The notes: generated by a model not told the origin, from the letters alone. Shown: positions 45,373-54,756, counted from the stretch's first letter. The stretch is 64,000 nucleotides of DNA from Blattabacterium cuenoti (GCF_014252115.1 NZ_CP059211.1:517182-581181); one strand, 5' to 3'. Program-made: numbers and translations.

Positions 45373-46304
45373 ATGAGAGAATCTTTGTTTCCTGCAAAAA
45401 TATTGTTATTTGGAGAATATGGAATTCTAAAAAACTCAAGTGGACTTTCTATTCCTTATAATATTTATAAAGGAACTTTAAAAAGTTATTATGAATCCAA
45501 TAAAAATAAAGATTATTCATATTCAAATTATGAAATAAATAAATTTTATAATTTTTTATCCATTTTAGAAAAAAAAAAGAGTTATTAGTAAAATTGGATT
45601 TAAAAAAATTACGTAAAGATATACAAAAAGGAATCTTTTTTCATTCAAATATACCAAATGGATATGGAGTTGGAAGTTCTGGAGCATTAGTAGCTTCTAT
45701 TTATGATAAATATGCAAAAAATAAATTAAAAGGATATTTCAAAAATAATATCATAATTTTGAAAAAAATATTTGGACAAATGGAGTCTTTTTTCCATGGA
45801 AAAAGTTCGGGAATAGATCCTTTAATTTGTTATTTTAATCAACCTTTACTTATCCAATCCGAAACAAATATTTTTATAATAGAGCTTCCAAAAGAAAATA
45901 AAGGAAAAGGGGCTATTTTTTTACTAAATTCCGGAATTCCTAGTCAAACCAATTCTATGATCAATTTTTTTTTTAGAAAATTAAAGCATGATAAATTCCG
46001 AAAAATCATTTTTTCAGAATTTATAAAATATAATGAAAAATGTATTAAAAATTTTTTAAAAGAAGACTTTAAAAGTTTATTAAAAAATGTTAAATTATTA
46101 TCTAGTTTGATTTTTTATCATTTTCGTCCTATGATTTCCCAAAACATTTTAGAAATTTGGAAAAACGGAATATTCAATGATATTTATTATTTGAAATTAT
46201 GTGGTTCTGGAGGTGGAGGTTTTATTTTAGGTTTTACACCAAATTATGAATTATCAAAAAAAAAATTGAAAAAATATACTACAGAAGTTCTTTTTCGTTT
46301 TTAA
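45373..46304 (+). pseudogene. mvk: Mevalonate kinase split by a polyA frameshift
   Basis: GHMP-family kinase that phosphorylates mevalonate on the way to isopentenyl diphosphate. The first part (45373-45588) has the opening FPAKILLFGEYGILKNSSG and ends after LEKKKSY. The remainder continues in another frame from about 45580 and carries NGYGVGSSGALVAS, MESFFHGKSSGIDP and the C-terminal LCGSGGGGFILGF. The break is at a run of ten A (45569-45578). One additional A would join the frames as EKKKELLVKLDLKKL, giving about 310 residues, the normal length. All motifs otherwise look intact. It may be a true lesion, a sequencing error, or rescued by polymerase slippage; the last is plausible since uppS still needs isoprenoids. 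Confidence 0.85.
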
Positions 46305-46316
46305 CTCAATTTTTTT

Positions 46317-47036
46317 ATGCACCATAAAATTAGATTAAACCATTACTTATCTGATGCAGGAATTTCTTCTAGAAGAGAAGCAGATAAATTAATTCAGTCT
46401 GGAGCTATAGAAGTCAATGGAAAACCCATTTTTAAATTAGGAACTGTAATTTATACAGATGATATTGTGAAATATCATGGATCAAAGATCAAATCTAAAA
46501 ATAAAATTTATATATTACTTAATAAACCCAAAGGGTTTATTACTTCTACACGAGATCAATTTAATAGAAAAACAGTAATGAATTTGATTCCTTATTTACC
46601 TTATAGGATTTTTCCTGTTGGAAGATTAGATTATTCTACTACAGGAGTTTTACTCCTAACAAATGATGGATATATAGCTGAAAAATTGACTCATCCTAAA
46701 TATCGGGTAAAAAAAATATATCACGTATCATTAAATAAAAAAATTAAAAACGAAGATTTAGATAAAATAAGAAAAGGAAAAATTTATCTAAAAGAAGGAA
46801 GAATAAAAGTCATTTTTGTAAATAAAAAATGTGATAATAAAATAGAAATAGGATTGTATATAGGATGGAATAAAGTCATTAAACGAATATTTAAAAAATT
46901 AAATTATCAAGTCATCCGATTAGATCGGATTAATTTCGGAGGATTATCAAAAAAAAATATTAAAATAGGAAATTGGTGTTTTTTGAAAAAAAAAGAAATA
47001 GAATATATTATGACTGCTAACAATAAAAGTAAATAA
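46317..47036 (+). CDS. rluB: RsuA/RluB-family pseudouridine synthase
   Basis: Modifies uridine in rRNA, probably 23S. The N-terminal S4 domain (RLNHYLSDAGISSRREADKLI) spans about residues 4-60. The catalytic domain has FPVGRLDYSTTGVLLLTNDG with the catalytic Asp in GRLD (about 102). 239 residues is normal. RluB is preferred over RsuA by similarity of the S4 segment, but the exact target is inferred. It lies 12 bp after mevalonate kinase and 13 bp before aroQ. Confidence 0.9.
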   Translation: MHHKIRLNHYLSDAGISSRREADKLIQSGAIEVNGKPIFKLGTVIYTDDIVKYHGSKIKSKNKIYILLNKPKGFITSTRDQFNRKTVMNLIPYLPYRIFPVGRLDYSTTGVLLLTNDGYIAEKLTHPKYRVKKIYHVSLNKKIKNEDLDKIRKGKIYLKEGRIKVIFVNKKCDNKIEIGLYIGWNKVIKRIFKKLNYQVIRLDRINFGGLSKKNIKIGNWCFLKKKEIEYIMTANNKSK

Positions 47037-47049
47037 TATTAGTGGTTTT

Positions 47050-47475
47050 ATGAAAAAAATAACTATTATTAATGGTCCCAATTTAAATTTATTGGGAATA
47101 AGAGAACCTGAATTATATGGATACGAAAATTTCTCAGATTTTCTTAAGAAATTAAAAAAAAAACTATCTACTAGTAGTATAGAGATTAATTATTATCAAA
47201 ATAATAGTGAAGGAAAAATTATAGATATTTTACATTCTGTAGGTTTTAAATCAGATGGAATTATTTTGAACGCAGGAGCCTATACTCATACTTCTATAGG
47301 AATTGCTGATGCCGTAAAATCTATTTCTTCCCCTGTAATAGAAGTTCATATTTCCAACATTTATTCCAGAGAATCTTTTAGAAAAAAATCCTTTCTTTCT
47401 CCTGTTTGTAATGGGACAATTTTTGGTTTTGGATTTAAATCGTATGAATTAGGAATAATGAGTTTTTGTTTATGA
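47050..47475 (+). CDS. aroQ: 3-dehydroquinate dehydratase, type II
   Basis: Third step of the shikimate pathway to aromatic amino acids. The opening IINGPNLNLLGIREPELYG contains the catalytic Tyr (about 23), followed by the QNNSEGKIID motif, NAGAYTHTSI and EVHISNIYSRESFR with the catalytic His. At 141 residues it is complete. Its last 115 bp are overlapped by the antisense extension of engB. Confidence 0.96.
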   Translation: MKKITIINGPNLNLLGIREPELYGYENFSDFLKKLKKKLSTSSIEINYYQNNSEGKIIDILHSVGFKSDGIILNAGAYTHTSIGIADAVKSISSPVIEVHISNIYSRESFRKKSFLSPVCNGTIFGFGFKSYELGIMSFCL

Positions 47476-48083
47476 ATATGAAAAAAATAAAAATCATTTA
47501 ATTTTTTAATATATCGAATTAAATTATTGATACCATGTTTTTTTTTCGCAGAAACTTTAAACCATGTAGGTACAGGAATATTATTTTTTTTTATTTCCTT
47601 AAGAAAAAATGAAATTTTTTCATCAAAAAGTCTAAAACTTTTTAGTTTATCCATTTTCGTAAAAACAATGCAAAAATGGATTTTTAAATTATTTAATTTT
47701 TTTATAAAATTTAAATCTTTTTTTTGTAAAAAAAACCGACAATCTATCAACAAAAATAAAAAAATATTATTTTTTTTATTAAGAATAAAATTTCTAATTA
47801 ATTTCTGTGTTCTTTCTTTTAATTTTTTTACAGAAAAAAATCCATAACCTGGTAAATCTACCAAATACCACTTATGATTTATTAAAAAATAATTGATAGA
47901 TTGTGTTCTTCCAGGATAAGAAGAAACTTTAGCTATTTTTTTTTTTGTTATACTATTTATTAAACTAGATTTCCCAACATTAGAACGTCCCACAAAAGCA
48001 TGTTCAGGAACATTATGAGTCAATAACCGAAATTGGCTAATATTTTTTAAACTACCTTTAAATTTTACAGAAATAATTTTCAT
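47361..48083 (-). CDS. engB: Ribosome biogenesis GTPase EngB/YsxC, C-terminally extended
   Basis: GTPase for large-subunit maturation. The G motifs are visible: GRSNVGKSSLI (G1), DLPGYG (G3), TKMDK (G4) and SAKK (G5). I chose ATG 48083; the upstream TTG lies inside the hydrolase gene. The core normally ends near the helix KKLNDFYFF, but here the frame runs on for about 36 further residues across the 3' end of aroQ on the other strand. The normal stop seems to have been lost. It overlaps the alpha/beta hydrolase 3' end by 26 bp. Confidence 0.93.
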   Translation of the reverse strand: MKIISVKFKGSLKNISQFRLLTHNVPEHAFVGRSNVGKSSLINSITKKKIAKVSSYPGRTQSINYFLINHKWYLVDLPGYGFFSVKKLKERTQKLIRNFILNKKNNIFLFLLIDCRFFLQKKDLNFIKKLNNLKIHFCIVFTKMDKLKSFRLFDEKISFFLKEIKKNNIPVPTWFKVSAKKKHGINNLIRYIKKLNDFYFFHIHKQKLIIPNSYDLNPKPKIVPLQTGERKDFFLKDSLE

Positions 48084-48861
48084 GGTTAAAATCAAATTTG
48101 GAAAGCCATTTTTCTAAAATATTTACAAATATTTTAGGGTGTTCCATCATTGGAACATGACCACATTTATCTATCCAATATAATTCTGAATGAGGCAATA
48201 ATCTATGAAACTCTTTTGCAACTCCTGGAGGAGTAACATGATCTTGTTTTCCCCAAATTAAACAAATAGGTTGATGAATAACAGATAAATCTTTAGACAT
48301 ATTAGATTTCATTGCACTTTTCGCGATATATAAAATTTTAATTCCTTTTTTTTTATCATTTACAATATGAAAAACTTCATCTACTAGTTCTTTTGTAGCT
48401 ATATTAGGATCATAAAATACTTCTTGTGATTTTTTTCTAATGTATTCATAATTTTCCCTTTTAGGAAAAGCATCTCCAAAAGCTTTTTCAAATAACCCTG
48501 AACTTCCTGTTAAAACTACAGAATGAACTAAATCGATTCTTTTTTTTGCTATAATTAAAGCAATGTGCCCACCAAGAGAATTTCCTATTAAAGTAGCTTT
48601 TTTAATTCTTATTTCCATTAAAAATCGAATTACATATTTAGATATGTTATAAATGTTAGTCAAAAATAATGGCATATTATAAAGAGGTAATGAAGGAATG
48701 ATAACTTGATAACCTCTTTTTGGAAAAAAATCCAAAAGAGCTTCGAAATTACTTAACCCTCCCATTAATCCATGAAGCAAGATTAAAGGGTGACCTTTTC
48801 CTTTTTTGATGTGAGGAAACTTTTTATCTTTATTTTCAATAAAATTGAATATGCACATCAT
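48058..48861 (-). CDS. Alpha/beta hydrolase
   Basis: Alpha/beta-fold esterase or lipase-like enzyme with unknown substrate. The oxyanion-hole segment is LLHGLMGG (about 28-35), the nucleophile Ser is in IGNSLGGHIAL (about 93-103), the acid probably in WGKQDHVTPP and the catalytic His in DKCGHVPMMEHP near residue 243. At 267 residues all catalytic pieces are in place. It lies between rnc (6-bp gap) and engB in the minus-strand run acpP-fabF-rnc. Two Met codons open the frame; either could be the start. Confidence 0.88.
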   Translation of the reverse strand: MMCIFNFIENKDKKFPHIKKGKGHPLILLHGLMGGLSNFEALLDFFPKRGYQVIIPSLPLYNMPLFLTNIYNISKYVIRFLMEIRIKKATLIGNSLGGHIALIIAKKRIDLVHSVVLTGSSGLFEKAFGDAFPKRENYEYIRKKSQEVFYDPNIATKELVDEVFHIVNDKKKGIKILYIAKSAMKSNMSKDLSVIHQPICLIWGKQDHVTPPGVAKEFHRLLPHSELYWIDKCGHVPMMEHPKIFVNILEKWLSKFDFNHENYFCKI

Positions 48862-48867
48862 ACAATT

Positions 48868-49617
48868 CTATTTTTCCTTAAGTATTTTTCTTTGAACAAT
48901 AAAGTAAGCTTCTTTGGCAGCCATTTCTTCTGATTTTTTTTTAGAAGAACCTCTTCCTTTAGTTTGAATTTCATATTCTGATATTGTAAATACAGATAAA
49001 TAAATAATTTTATTTTGATCTTTATTTTCCCTAAAAGTTTTAAAACTTATAGAAAGTTTATTTTTTTGTGACCATTCTATGATCCATACTTTATAACTAA
49101 AAATTTCATTTTGTAATTTTTCAACATTTACATGAGGATGTAAAATTTTTTTATGTACAAAATTTTCACAACTATGATATCCTCTATATAAGTAAATAAA
49201 ACCTATCAAAGCCTCAAGTGTATTCCCCAGTATATTATTATCAAATATTATAGATTGATCGGAAAAAATATCTGCAATAGTTAATTTTCTAGAAATTTCA
49301 TTTAAGTTTCTTCTACATACGATTTTAGACCGTATTTGAGTTAATTCTCCTTCTTTCTTTTTAGGAAATTTCTCACATAAAAAATGTGATATAATAGAAT
49401 TTAATACAGCATCTCCCAAAAATTCTAATCTTTGAAAATTAATGGAATAATTTTGATTTAAATTTCTTTTTTTCGTAGAAAAACTATATATGAATACTTC
49501 CTTTAAAAATTTGGTATTTTTTGGAAAAAATCCTAATATTTTTATCAGTCTATCTACTAAGATAGAATAATCATTTTTTTTAAATTTTTCAAAAAAAGTA
49601 TTATTTTCAGGTAACAT
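48868..49617 (-). CDS. rnc: Ribonuclease III
   Basis: Double-strand RNA endonuclease for rRNA processing. The catalytic signature RLEFLGDAVLNSIISHFL lies at about residues 63-80, the second acidic site in NTLEALIGFIYL, and a C-terminal dsRNA-binding domain at about 175-245 ends in KKKSEEMAAKEAYF. 249 residues is normal. Its start overlaps the fabF stop by 11 bp. The order acpP-fabF-rnc is common. It could act on the rpsO-pnp hairpin noted here. Confidence 0.96.
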   Translation of the reverse strand: MLPENNTFFEKFKKNDYSILVDRLIKILGFFPKNTKFLKEVFIYSFSTKKRNLNQNYSINFQRLEFLGDAVLNSIISHFLCEKFPKKKEGELTQIRSKIVCRRNLNEISRKLTIADIFSDQSIIFDNNILGNTLEALIGFIYLYRGYHSCENFVHKKILHPHVNVEKLQNEIFSYKVWIIEWSQKNKLSISFKTFRENKDQNKIIYLSVFTISEYEIQTKGRGSSKKKSEEMAAKEAYFIVQRKILKEK

Positions 49618-50875
49618 TTATTTTTTTAAATAAAATACAAACATTATGTCCTCCAAAACCAAAAGTGTTGCATATGCTGATTTTTACTTCTTTTTTTACC
49701 GCTTTATTTGGAGTTAAATTAATTTTTGGATCTATATTTTTATCTACATGAAACATATTTATGGTTGGAGGGATTATTCCTTTTGTTAAGGGAAGAATCG
49801 AAGCAATAGCTTCAATTGCTCCAGCAGCACCTAGTAAATGACCAGTCATAGATTTTGTAGAATTAATATTGATATCATGTATATTTTCATGAAATACTTT
49901 TTTAATAGCTTTAATCTCCGCAATATCTCCTAATCTAGTAGATGTTCCATGAGAATTAATATGATCAACTTCTTTAGATTTAATTCCAGCCTCTTTAATA
50001 GCTGATTTCATAGCTAAAATAATTCCTTTTCCTTCTGGATGAGGTGTTGTAATATGGTAAGCATCTCCAGACATTCCCACTCCTCCTATCTCAGCATATA
50101 TATTAGCCCCTCTTTCCTGAGCATGTTTGTATTCTTCAATAATAAGACATCCAGCTCCTTCTCCTAATACAAAACCATCTCTATTTTCATCAAAAGGTCT
50201 TGATGCTGTTTTATAATCTTCATTTCTAGTAGATAGTGCATGTAAAGCATTAAAACCTCCGACTCCGCTTTGCGTAATAGCAGCCTCAGATCCTCCAGTT
50301 ATCATTATATCAGCTTTTCCTAAACATATTAGATGATAAGCATCTACAATAGCATTAGAAGATGAAGCACAGGAAGATACCGTTGCATAATTTGGACCGT
50401 GAAGTCCATAATTCATAGAAATAAAACCAGCAGTAATATCGATAAGCATTTTTGGGATAAAAAAAGGACTAAATCTGGGATATTTTCCTCCATGTATATA
50501 ATCTGAAATAGATTCTTCTAAGTTAAGAAGACCTCCAATTCCAGATGACCAAATTACTCCTATTCTTTCTCTTTTTTCTTTTAAAAAATTAATTCCACTA
50601 TTTTTTATTGCTTCTTCAGAAGCAATAATTCCATATTGAGCACAAGGATCTAATTTTCGTCTTTCTTTTTTATTGAAAAAAAAATTTGGATCATAATTTT
50701 TTAATTCACAAGCAAATTTAGTCTTATATTTTTTAGTATCGAAATAAGTAATAGGACCACAACCGTTTTTTCCAGTTATAAGAGAATCCCAATATTTTTC
50801 TACAGTGTTTCCTATAGGAGTGATAGAACCAATTCCAGTAATCACTACTTTTTTGATTTCTACATGTTCATACAT
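49607..50875 (-). CDS. fabF: 3-oxoacyl-ACP synthase II
   Basis: Elongating condensing enzyme of fatty acid synthesis. The catalytic Cys is in TVSSCASSSNAI (about 167), with the two His in NSHGTSTRLGD (about 308) and SMTGHLLGAAGAIE (about 344). At 422 residues it is complete. Starts 17 bp after acpP. Overlaps rnc by 11 bp. Confidence 0.97.
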   Translation of the reverse strand: MYEHVEIKKVVITGIGSITPIGNTVEKYWDSLITGKNGCGPITYFDTKKYKTKFACELKNYDPNFFFNKKERRKLDPCAQYGIIASEEAIKNSGINFLKEKRERIGVIWSSGIGGLLNLEESISDYIHGGKYPRFSPFFIPKMLIDITAGFISMNYGLHGPNYATVSSCASSSNAIVDAYHLICLGKADIMITGGSEAAITQSGVGGFNALHALSTRNEDYKTASRPFDENRDGFVLGEGAGCLIIEEYKHAQERGANIYAEIGGVGMSGDAYHITTPHPEGKGIILAMKSAIKEAGIKSKEVDHINSHGTSTRLGDIAEIKAIKKVFHENIHDININSTKSMTGHLLGAAGAIEAIASILPLTKGIIPPTINMFHVDKNIDPKINLTPNKAVKKEVKISICNTFGFGGHNVCILFKKINVT

Positions 50876-50892
50876 AAAAAATATTTATCTAA

Positions 50893-51156
50893 TCAGTTTT
50901 TTTTCTTATTTACATTTTTTTCCATCAAAATATTTTCAATAGCCCGCACGGCTTCACCTACTGTTGTTATTTTTTCAGCTATTTCGTCAGAAATATTTAT
51001 GTTAAATTCTTTCTCGAATTCCATAATAAGTTCTACTATATCTAGTGAATCTGCTCCTAAATCATTTGTAAAACTAGCAGTAGGAGTAACTTCATTTTCT
51101 TCTACGCTTAATTTTTCTACAATAAGAGCATTGATTTTAGACGCAATATCAGACAT
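50893..51156 (-). CDS. acpP: Acyl carrier protein
   Basis: Carries growing acyl chains on a phosphopantetheine arm attached to Ser in [12 protein letters not shown] (about residue 38). The rest is the usual four-helix sequence with acidic surface, 87 residues. It heads the acpP-fabF-rnc run. A perfect 9-bp inverted repeat directly abuts its ATG, overlapping a possible promoter box. Confidence 0.98.
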   Translation of the reverse strand: MSDIASKINALIVEKLSVEENEVTPTASFTNDLGADSLDIVELIMEFEKEFNINISDEIAEKITTVGEAVRAIENILMEKNVNKKKN

Positions 51157-51178
51157 GTATTATAATTTTTTATAATAC
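51157..51178 (-). promoter_or_regulatory. Inverted repeat abutting the acpP start codon
   Basis: GTATTATAA, a 4-nt spacer and TTATAATAC form a perfect 9-bp inverted repeat ending exactly at the acpP ATG. If transcribed in full it would fold over the ribosome entry site. A minus-strand TAATTTTG (51178-51185) overlaps its far edge; if that were the promoter box, transcription would begin inside the repeat, making a DNA operator more likely than an RNA hairpin. Confidence 0.4.
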
Positions 51179-51207
51179 AAAATTAGTAAACTTTTGTAAA
51201 TCATATA

Positions 51208-51215
51208 TAAATTTG
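51208..51215 (+). promoter_or_regulatory. Possible -7 box for pckA
   Basis: TAAATTTG fits TAnnTTTG, 26 bp before the pckA ATG. No TTG is at the normal -33 spacing. Chance matches are expected at this base composition. Confidence 0.3.
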
Positions 51216-51241
51216 TTTCACGTATAAATAGTAAATGACAT

Positions 51242-52819
51242 ATGACTTCTTTTTCTCTAGAAAATTATGGAATATTGAATTCTTCATATAATTGGCAACT
51301 AACTCCTTACGAGTTACAAAAAATCATTGTTCAAAAAAAAATGGGTTTTGAAACAAAATCAGGTGCTTTAGCTATAACAACAGGTTTTTTTACCGGAAGA
51401 TCTCCAGAAGATAGATTTATTGTAAAAGATAGCATTACAGAACAAAAAGTTTGGTGGGATGAAAAATTTAATCAATCTTTTGATACAGAAAAATTTAATG
51501 ATTTATATCAAAAAGTAGTACAATATTTATCTGGAAAAACTTTGTATATCCGGGATGGATACCTTTGTTCCGATAAACGTTATCAATTAAATGTTCGTTC
51601 TATTAGTGAGTATCCATGGTCTGATCTATTTATTCATAATTTATTTTTAAGATTTTCAAACTTGAAAATAATTTCACCAGATTGGTTATTGTTTTGTGTT
51701 CCAGGATTTCAAGCAAATCCCATAGAAGATGGTACACGAAATAAAAACTTTTCTATATTAAATTTTTCCAAAAAAATAATCTTGATTGGAGGATCAGGAT
51801 ATACAGGAGAAATTAAAAAATCTATATTTTCTGTTTTAAATTTTATACTTCCTATATACAAAAATGTTTTTCCTATGCATTGTGCTGCAAATGTGGGGAA
51901 ATGTAATAAAGATACAGCTCTTTTTTTTGGTTTATCGGGAACAGGAAAAACTACTATTTCTAATGATGTAAATAGAAATTTGATTGGAGATGATGAACAC
52001 GGATGGACTTATGATGATATTATATTTAATTTTGAAGGAGGATGTTATGCTAAAATATTGGGTATTTCTCAAAAAAATGAACCTATGATTTATCATGCTA
52101 TAAGAAAGGGTGCTATGTTGGAGAATGTAATTTTTGACAAAAAAACTAGAGAAGTAGATTTTTTAAACGACACCATTACTCAAAATATGAGGATAAGCTA
52201 TCCTATTTATTTTATAAAAAATATCGAAAAAAAACTATTGTCTTCCAATATAAAAAATATTTTTTTTCTAACATATGACGCTTTTGGAGTTTTACCTCCT
52301 ATATCTAAACTTAATAGAGCACAATCTTATTACTATTTTTTATTAGGATATACATCTAAAGTAGCTGGTACTGAACTAAATATTAAAAATCCAAAAGCTA
52401 CTTTTTCTTCTTGTTTCGGAGCTCCGTTTATGCCCTTGCATCCTGTTAAATATACAAAAATGTTAATGAAAAAATTAGATAATACTCAAATCAATGTTTG
52501 GATGATTAATACTGGATTAATATCGGAAAGAACCGGATGTAGGATTAAATTAGATGATACACGTAAAATTGTACAAAATGCTTTAAATGGTATTTTATCA
52601 GAAGTTCCTTATGAAAAATATCCTATTTTTAATTTTCAAATTCCAAAATATTGTCCCGGTGTATTTTCTAATATTTTGAATCCAAAAAACTTATGGAAAA
52701 ATAAAAAAATATATCAAGATCAAATTAAAATACTTGCTAAAAAATTTATTCAGCATTTTAATATATATAGACAATATACAGATGAAAATATTTCGTCAGG
52801 AGAACCTATTTTGGAATAA
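51242..52819 (+). CDS. pckA: Phosphoenolpyruvate carboxykinase (ATP)
   Basis: Converts oxaloacetate and ATP to phosphoenolpyruvate and CO2, linking the TCA cycle to gluconeogenesis. Motifs include FFTGRSPEDRF near residue 40, MHCAANVG (about 212), the kinase loop FGLSGTGKTTIS (about 229-240) and the metal-binding IGDDEHGW. 525 residues is standard. It is divergent from acpP across 85 bp and ends 11 bp before the convergent ribE. Confidence 0.97.
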   Translation: MTSFSLENYGILNSSYNWQLTPYELQKIIVQKKMGFETKSGALAITTGFFTGRSPEDRFIVKDSITEQKVWWDEKFNQSFDTEKFNDLYQKVVQYLSGKTLYIRDGYLCSDKRYQLNVRSISEYPWSDLFIHNLFLRFSNLKIISPDWLLFCVPGFQANPIEDGTRNKNFSILNFSKKIILIGGSGYTGEIKKSIFSVLNFILPIYKNVFPMHCAANVGKCNKDTALFFGLSGTGKTTISNDVNRNLIGDDEHGWTYDDIIFNFEGGCYAKILGISQKNEPMIYHAIRKGAMLENVIFDKKTREVDFLNDTITQNMRISYPIYFIKNIEKKLLSSNIKNIFFLTYDAFGVLPPISKLNRAQSYYYFLLGYTSKVAGTELNIKNPKATFSSCFGAPFMPLHPVKYTKMLMKKLDNTQINVWMINTGLISERTGCRIKLDDTRKIVQNALNGILSEVPYEKYPIFNFQIPKYCPGVFSNILNPKNLWKNKKIYQDQIKILAKKFIQHFNIYRQYTDENISSGEPILE

Positions 52820-52830
52820 ATGTTATATCT

Positions 52831-53436
52831 TCACTTCATTTTATATTGTTGTATAAATTTATTAATATATTTTCCTAGAATATCAAATTCTACATTAACA
52901 ATATCACCAATTTTCATCAAATGATAATTTGTTTTTTTATAAGTATAAGGAAGAATGGAAGCATTAAATATATATTGATTACATGTTATAACAGTCAAAC
53001 TTACTCCATTAATAGCGATAGATCCTTTTTTTACAACTAGAGAATCCAATTTTTTTTTGGATTTAAAAAAGAATAAATAGCTTCCGTTTCTATTTTCAAT
53101 ATTAATAATTTTAGCAGTTGTATCTACATGTCCTTGAACAATATGTCCATTCAACCTTTCATGTAACATAATTCCTCTTTCTAAATTTACTTCATCTTTA
53201 ATTTTTAAAAAATTTAAGTTAGTACATAATAAAGTTTCTTCAGAAACAATAACTGAATAAGTTTTTTGATTTTCATTGATGTTCATAATACTTAAACATA
53301 TTCCATCATGACAAATACTTTGATTAATTTTTATTTTTTTTTTTAAAAATGGATTACTAAAAATTATACGAAGATTGTTTTTTTCACGATTTAATTGATA
53401 CACTTTTGTAGTACATTCTATGATTCCAGTAAACAT
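52831..53436 (-). CDS. ribE: Riboflavin synthase, alpha chain
   Basis: Dismutates two 6,7-dimethyl-8-ribityllumazine molecules to riboflavin. It has two lumazine-binding repeats (about 1-95 and 96-195), opening with MFTGIIE, with GHIVQGHVDT at the second repeat and GVSLTVI. I chose ATG 53436, because the family begins MFTGIIE; the nine residues before it are not conserved. This gives 201 residues. It is divergent from pdxA and fits with ribF further on. Confidence 0.95.
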   Translation of the reverse strand: MFTGIIECTTKVYQLNREKNNLRIIFSNPFLKKKIKINQSICHDGICLSIMNINENQKTYSVIVSEETLLCTNLNFLKIKDEVNLERGIMLHERLNGHIVQGHVDTTAKIINIENRNGSYLFFFKSKKKLDSLVVKKGSIAINGVSLTVITCNQYIFNASILPYTYKKTNYHLMKIGDIVNVEFDILGKYINKFIQQYKMK

Positions 53437-53490
53437 TGATGAATAATTTATAATTTTTTTCAAATTAATTAAATATTGTATTTTATATTA

Positions 53491-54519
53491 ATGAATCATA
53501 AAAAAAGAAAAATTAAAGTGGGGTTTACCACAGGAGATATTAATGGAATAGGATTAGAGGTTTTTTTAAAAGTATGTTGCAAAAAAAAACTGTTAGATTT
53601 TTTTACTCCAATATTATTTGGATCTACCAATCTATGTTTTTACTACAAAAAAATTTTTAATATGGAAATTAATAATATACGAGAAATAAAAAATTTTAAA
53701 GAAATTATTGATTACAAAATCAATGTATTCAATATATGGAAAGAAAATATTAAATTTGAATCTATAAAAATCAACCATCCTGAATCAGGAAAATACCCCA
53801 TGTTATCTTTAAAGAAAGCTGTGAAAGCTTTAAAAGAAGGTAAAGTAGATGTACTTGTAACAGCTCCAGTTAATAAAAAACATATGAATTTTAAAAATTT
53901 TTCATTTTTTGGTCATACTGAATATTTACAAAATATATTAGAGGGAGAATCCTTAATGTTAATGATTCACGATATTTTAAAAATTGCAACAGTAACTAAC
54001 CACATACCTTTAAAAAAGGTTAGTTCAGAATTAAATATCAAAAAAATAATGAAATCGATTAAAATTTTACGTCAGTCTCTCATCATTGATTTTTATATAG
54101 AAAAACCAAAAATTGCTGTTTTGAGTTGTAATCCACATTCAGGTGATAATGGATTAATAGGAAATGAAGAAAAAATAAAAATTAAACCAGCTATTGATAA
54201 TTTATTTCAAAAAAAAGGATGGTTAATTTTTGGTCCTTATTCTTCAGATAGTTTTTTTGGAAATCATAATTATCGAAATTTTGATGCTGTTCTAGCTATG
54301 TATCATGATCAAGGATTAATACCTTTCAAAACTTTAACTTTTAATCAAGGAGTAAATTTTACAGCTGGTCTTTCTCATATACGAACATCTCCTGATCATG
54401 GAGTTGCCTATGATATAGCTAAAAAAGGAATCGCCAATGAAAAATCATTTGAAGAGGCTATTTTTAATGCTATAAAAATATTCAAAAATAGAAAAGAATA
54501 TATGAAGTTTAGTTCATAG
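53491..54519 (+). CDS. pdxA: 4-hydroxythreonine-4-phosphate dehydrogenase
   Basis: NAD-dependent step of pyridoxal phosphate synthesis by the DXP-dependent route. Metal and substrate residues are visible in FGHTEYLQ (about 137), NPHSGDNGLIG (about 213), GPYSSDSFF and MYHDQGLIPFK (about 271). I chose ATG 53491 over TTG 53476, giving 342 residues. It ends 3 bp from the convergent atpC. Confidence 0.94.
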   Translation: MNHKKRKIKVGFTTGDINGIGLEVFLKVCCKKKLLDFFTPILFGSTNLCFYYKKIFNMEINNIREIKNFKEIIDYKINVFNIWKENIKFESIKINHPESGKYPMLSLKKAVKALKEGKVDVLVTAPVNKKHMNFKNFSFFGHTEYLQNILEGESLMLMIHDILKIATVTNHIPLKKVSSELNIKKIMKSIKILRQSLIIDFYIEKPKIAVLSCNPHSGDNGLIGNEEKIKIKPAIDNLFQKKGWLIFGPYSSDSFFGNHNYRNFDAVLAMYHDQGLIPFKTLTFNQGVNFTAGLSHIRTSPDHGVAYDIAKKGIANEKSFEEAIFNAIKIFKNRKEYMKFSS

Positions 54520-54522
54520 AAG

Positions 54523-54756
54523 TTATGTTATTATAATAACCATGTTTTTATTTACTCTTAAAATACCACCTTCTATTTTAATTTCCTTTTTTTTATCCTT
54601 TTTTAGTTCTAATTTCAGAATCCCATTTTTTAATATAGAAATAAATGGAGCATGATTTTTTAATATTTGAAAGTACCCCTGATATCCAGGGGCTATAACA
54701 GATATAACACTTCCTTGATAAAAAATTTTATAATATCTAAAAATTTTGATTTCCAT
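54523..54756 (-). CDS. atpC: ATP synthase epsilon subunit
   Basis: Rotor-stalk subunit of F1. At 77 residues from ATG 54756 it holds only the N-terminal beta-sandwich; the C-terminal helical hairpin of longer epsilon subunits is absent, as is usual in Bacteroidetes. Motifs: APGYQGYFQILKNHAP and the GGILRVNKN ending. The GTG 54792 start would run into atpD, so the ATG is preferred, 13 bp after atpD. Confidence 0.9.
   Translation of the reverse strand: MEIKIFRYYKIFYQGSVISVIAPGYQGYFQILKNHAPFISILKNGILKLELKKDKKKEIKIEGGILRVNKNMVIIIT

Noticed and set aside
47527..47847. 106-residue plus-strand frame inside engB
   Set aside because: Phe/Lys-rich shadow of the GTPase gene with no motif of its own.
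50864..51175. Plus-strand frame antisense to acpP and the fabF start
   Set aside because: It mirrors conserved ACP codons; hydrophobic composition is a by-product of the AT-rich complement.
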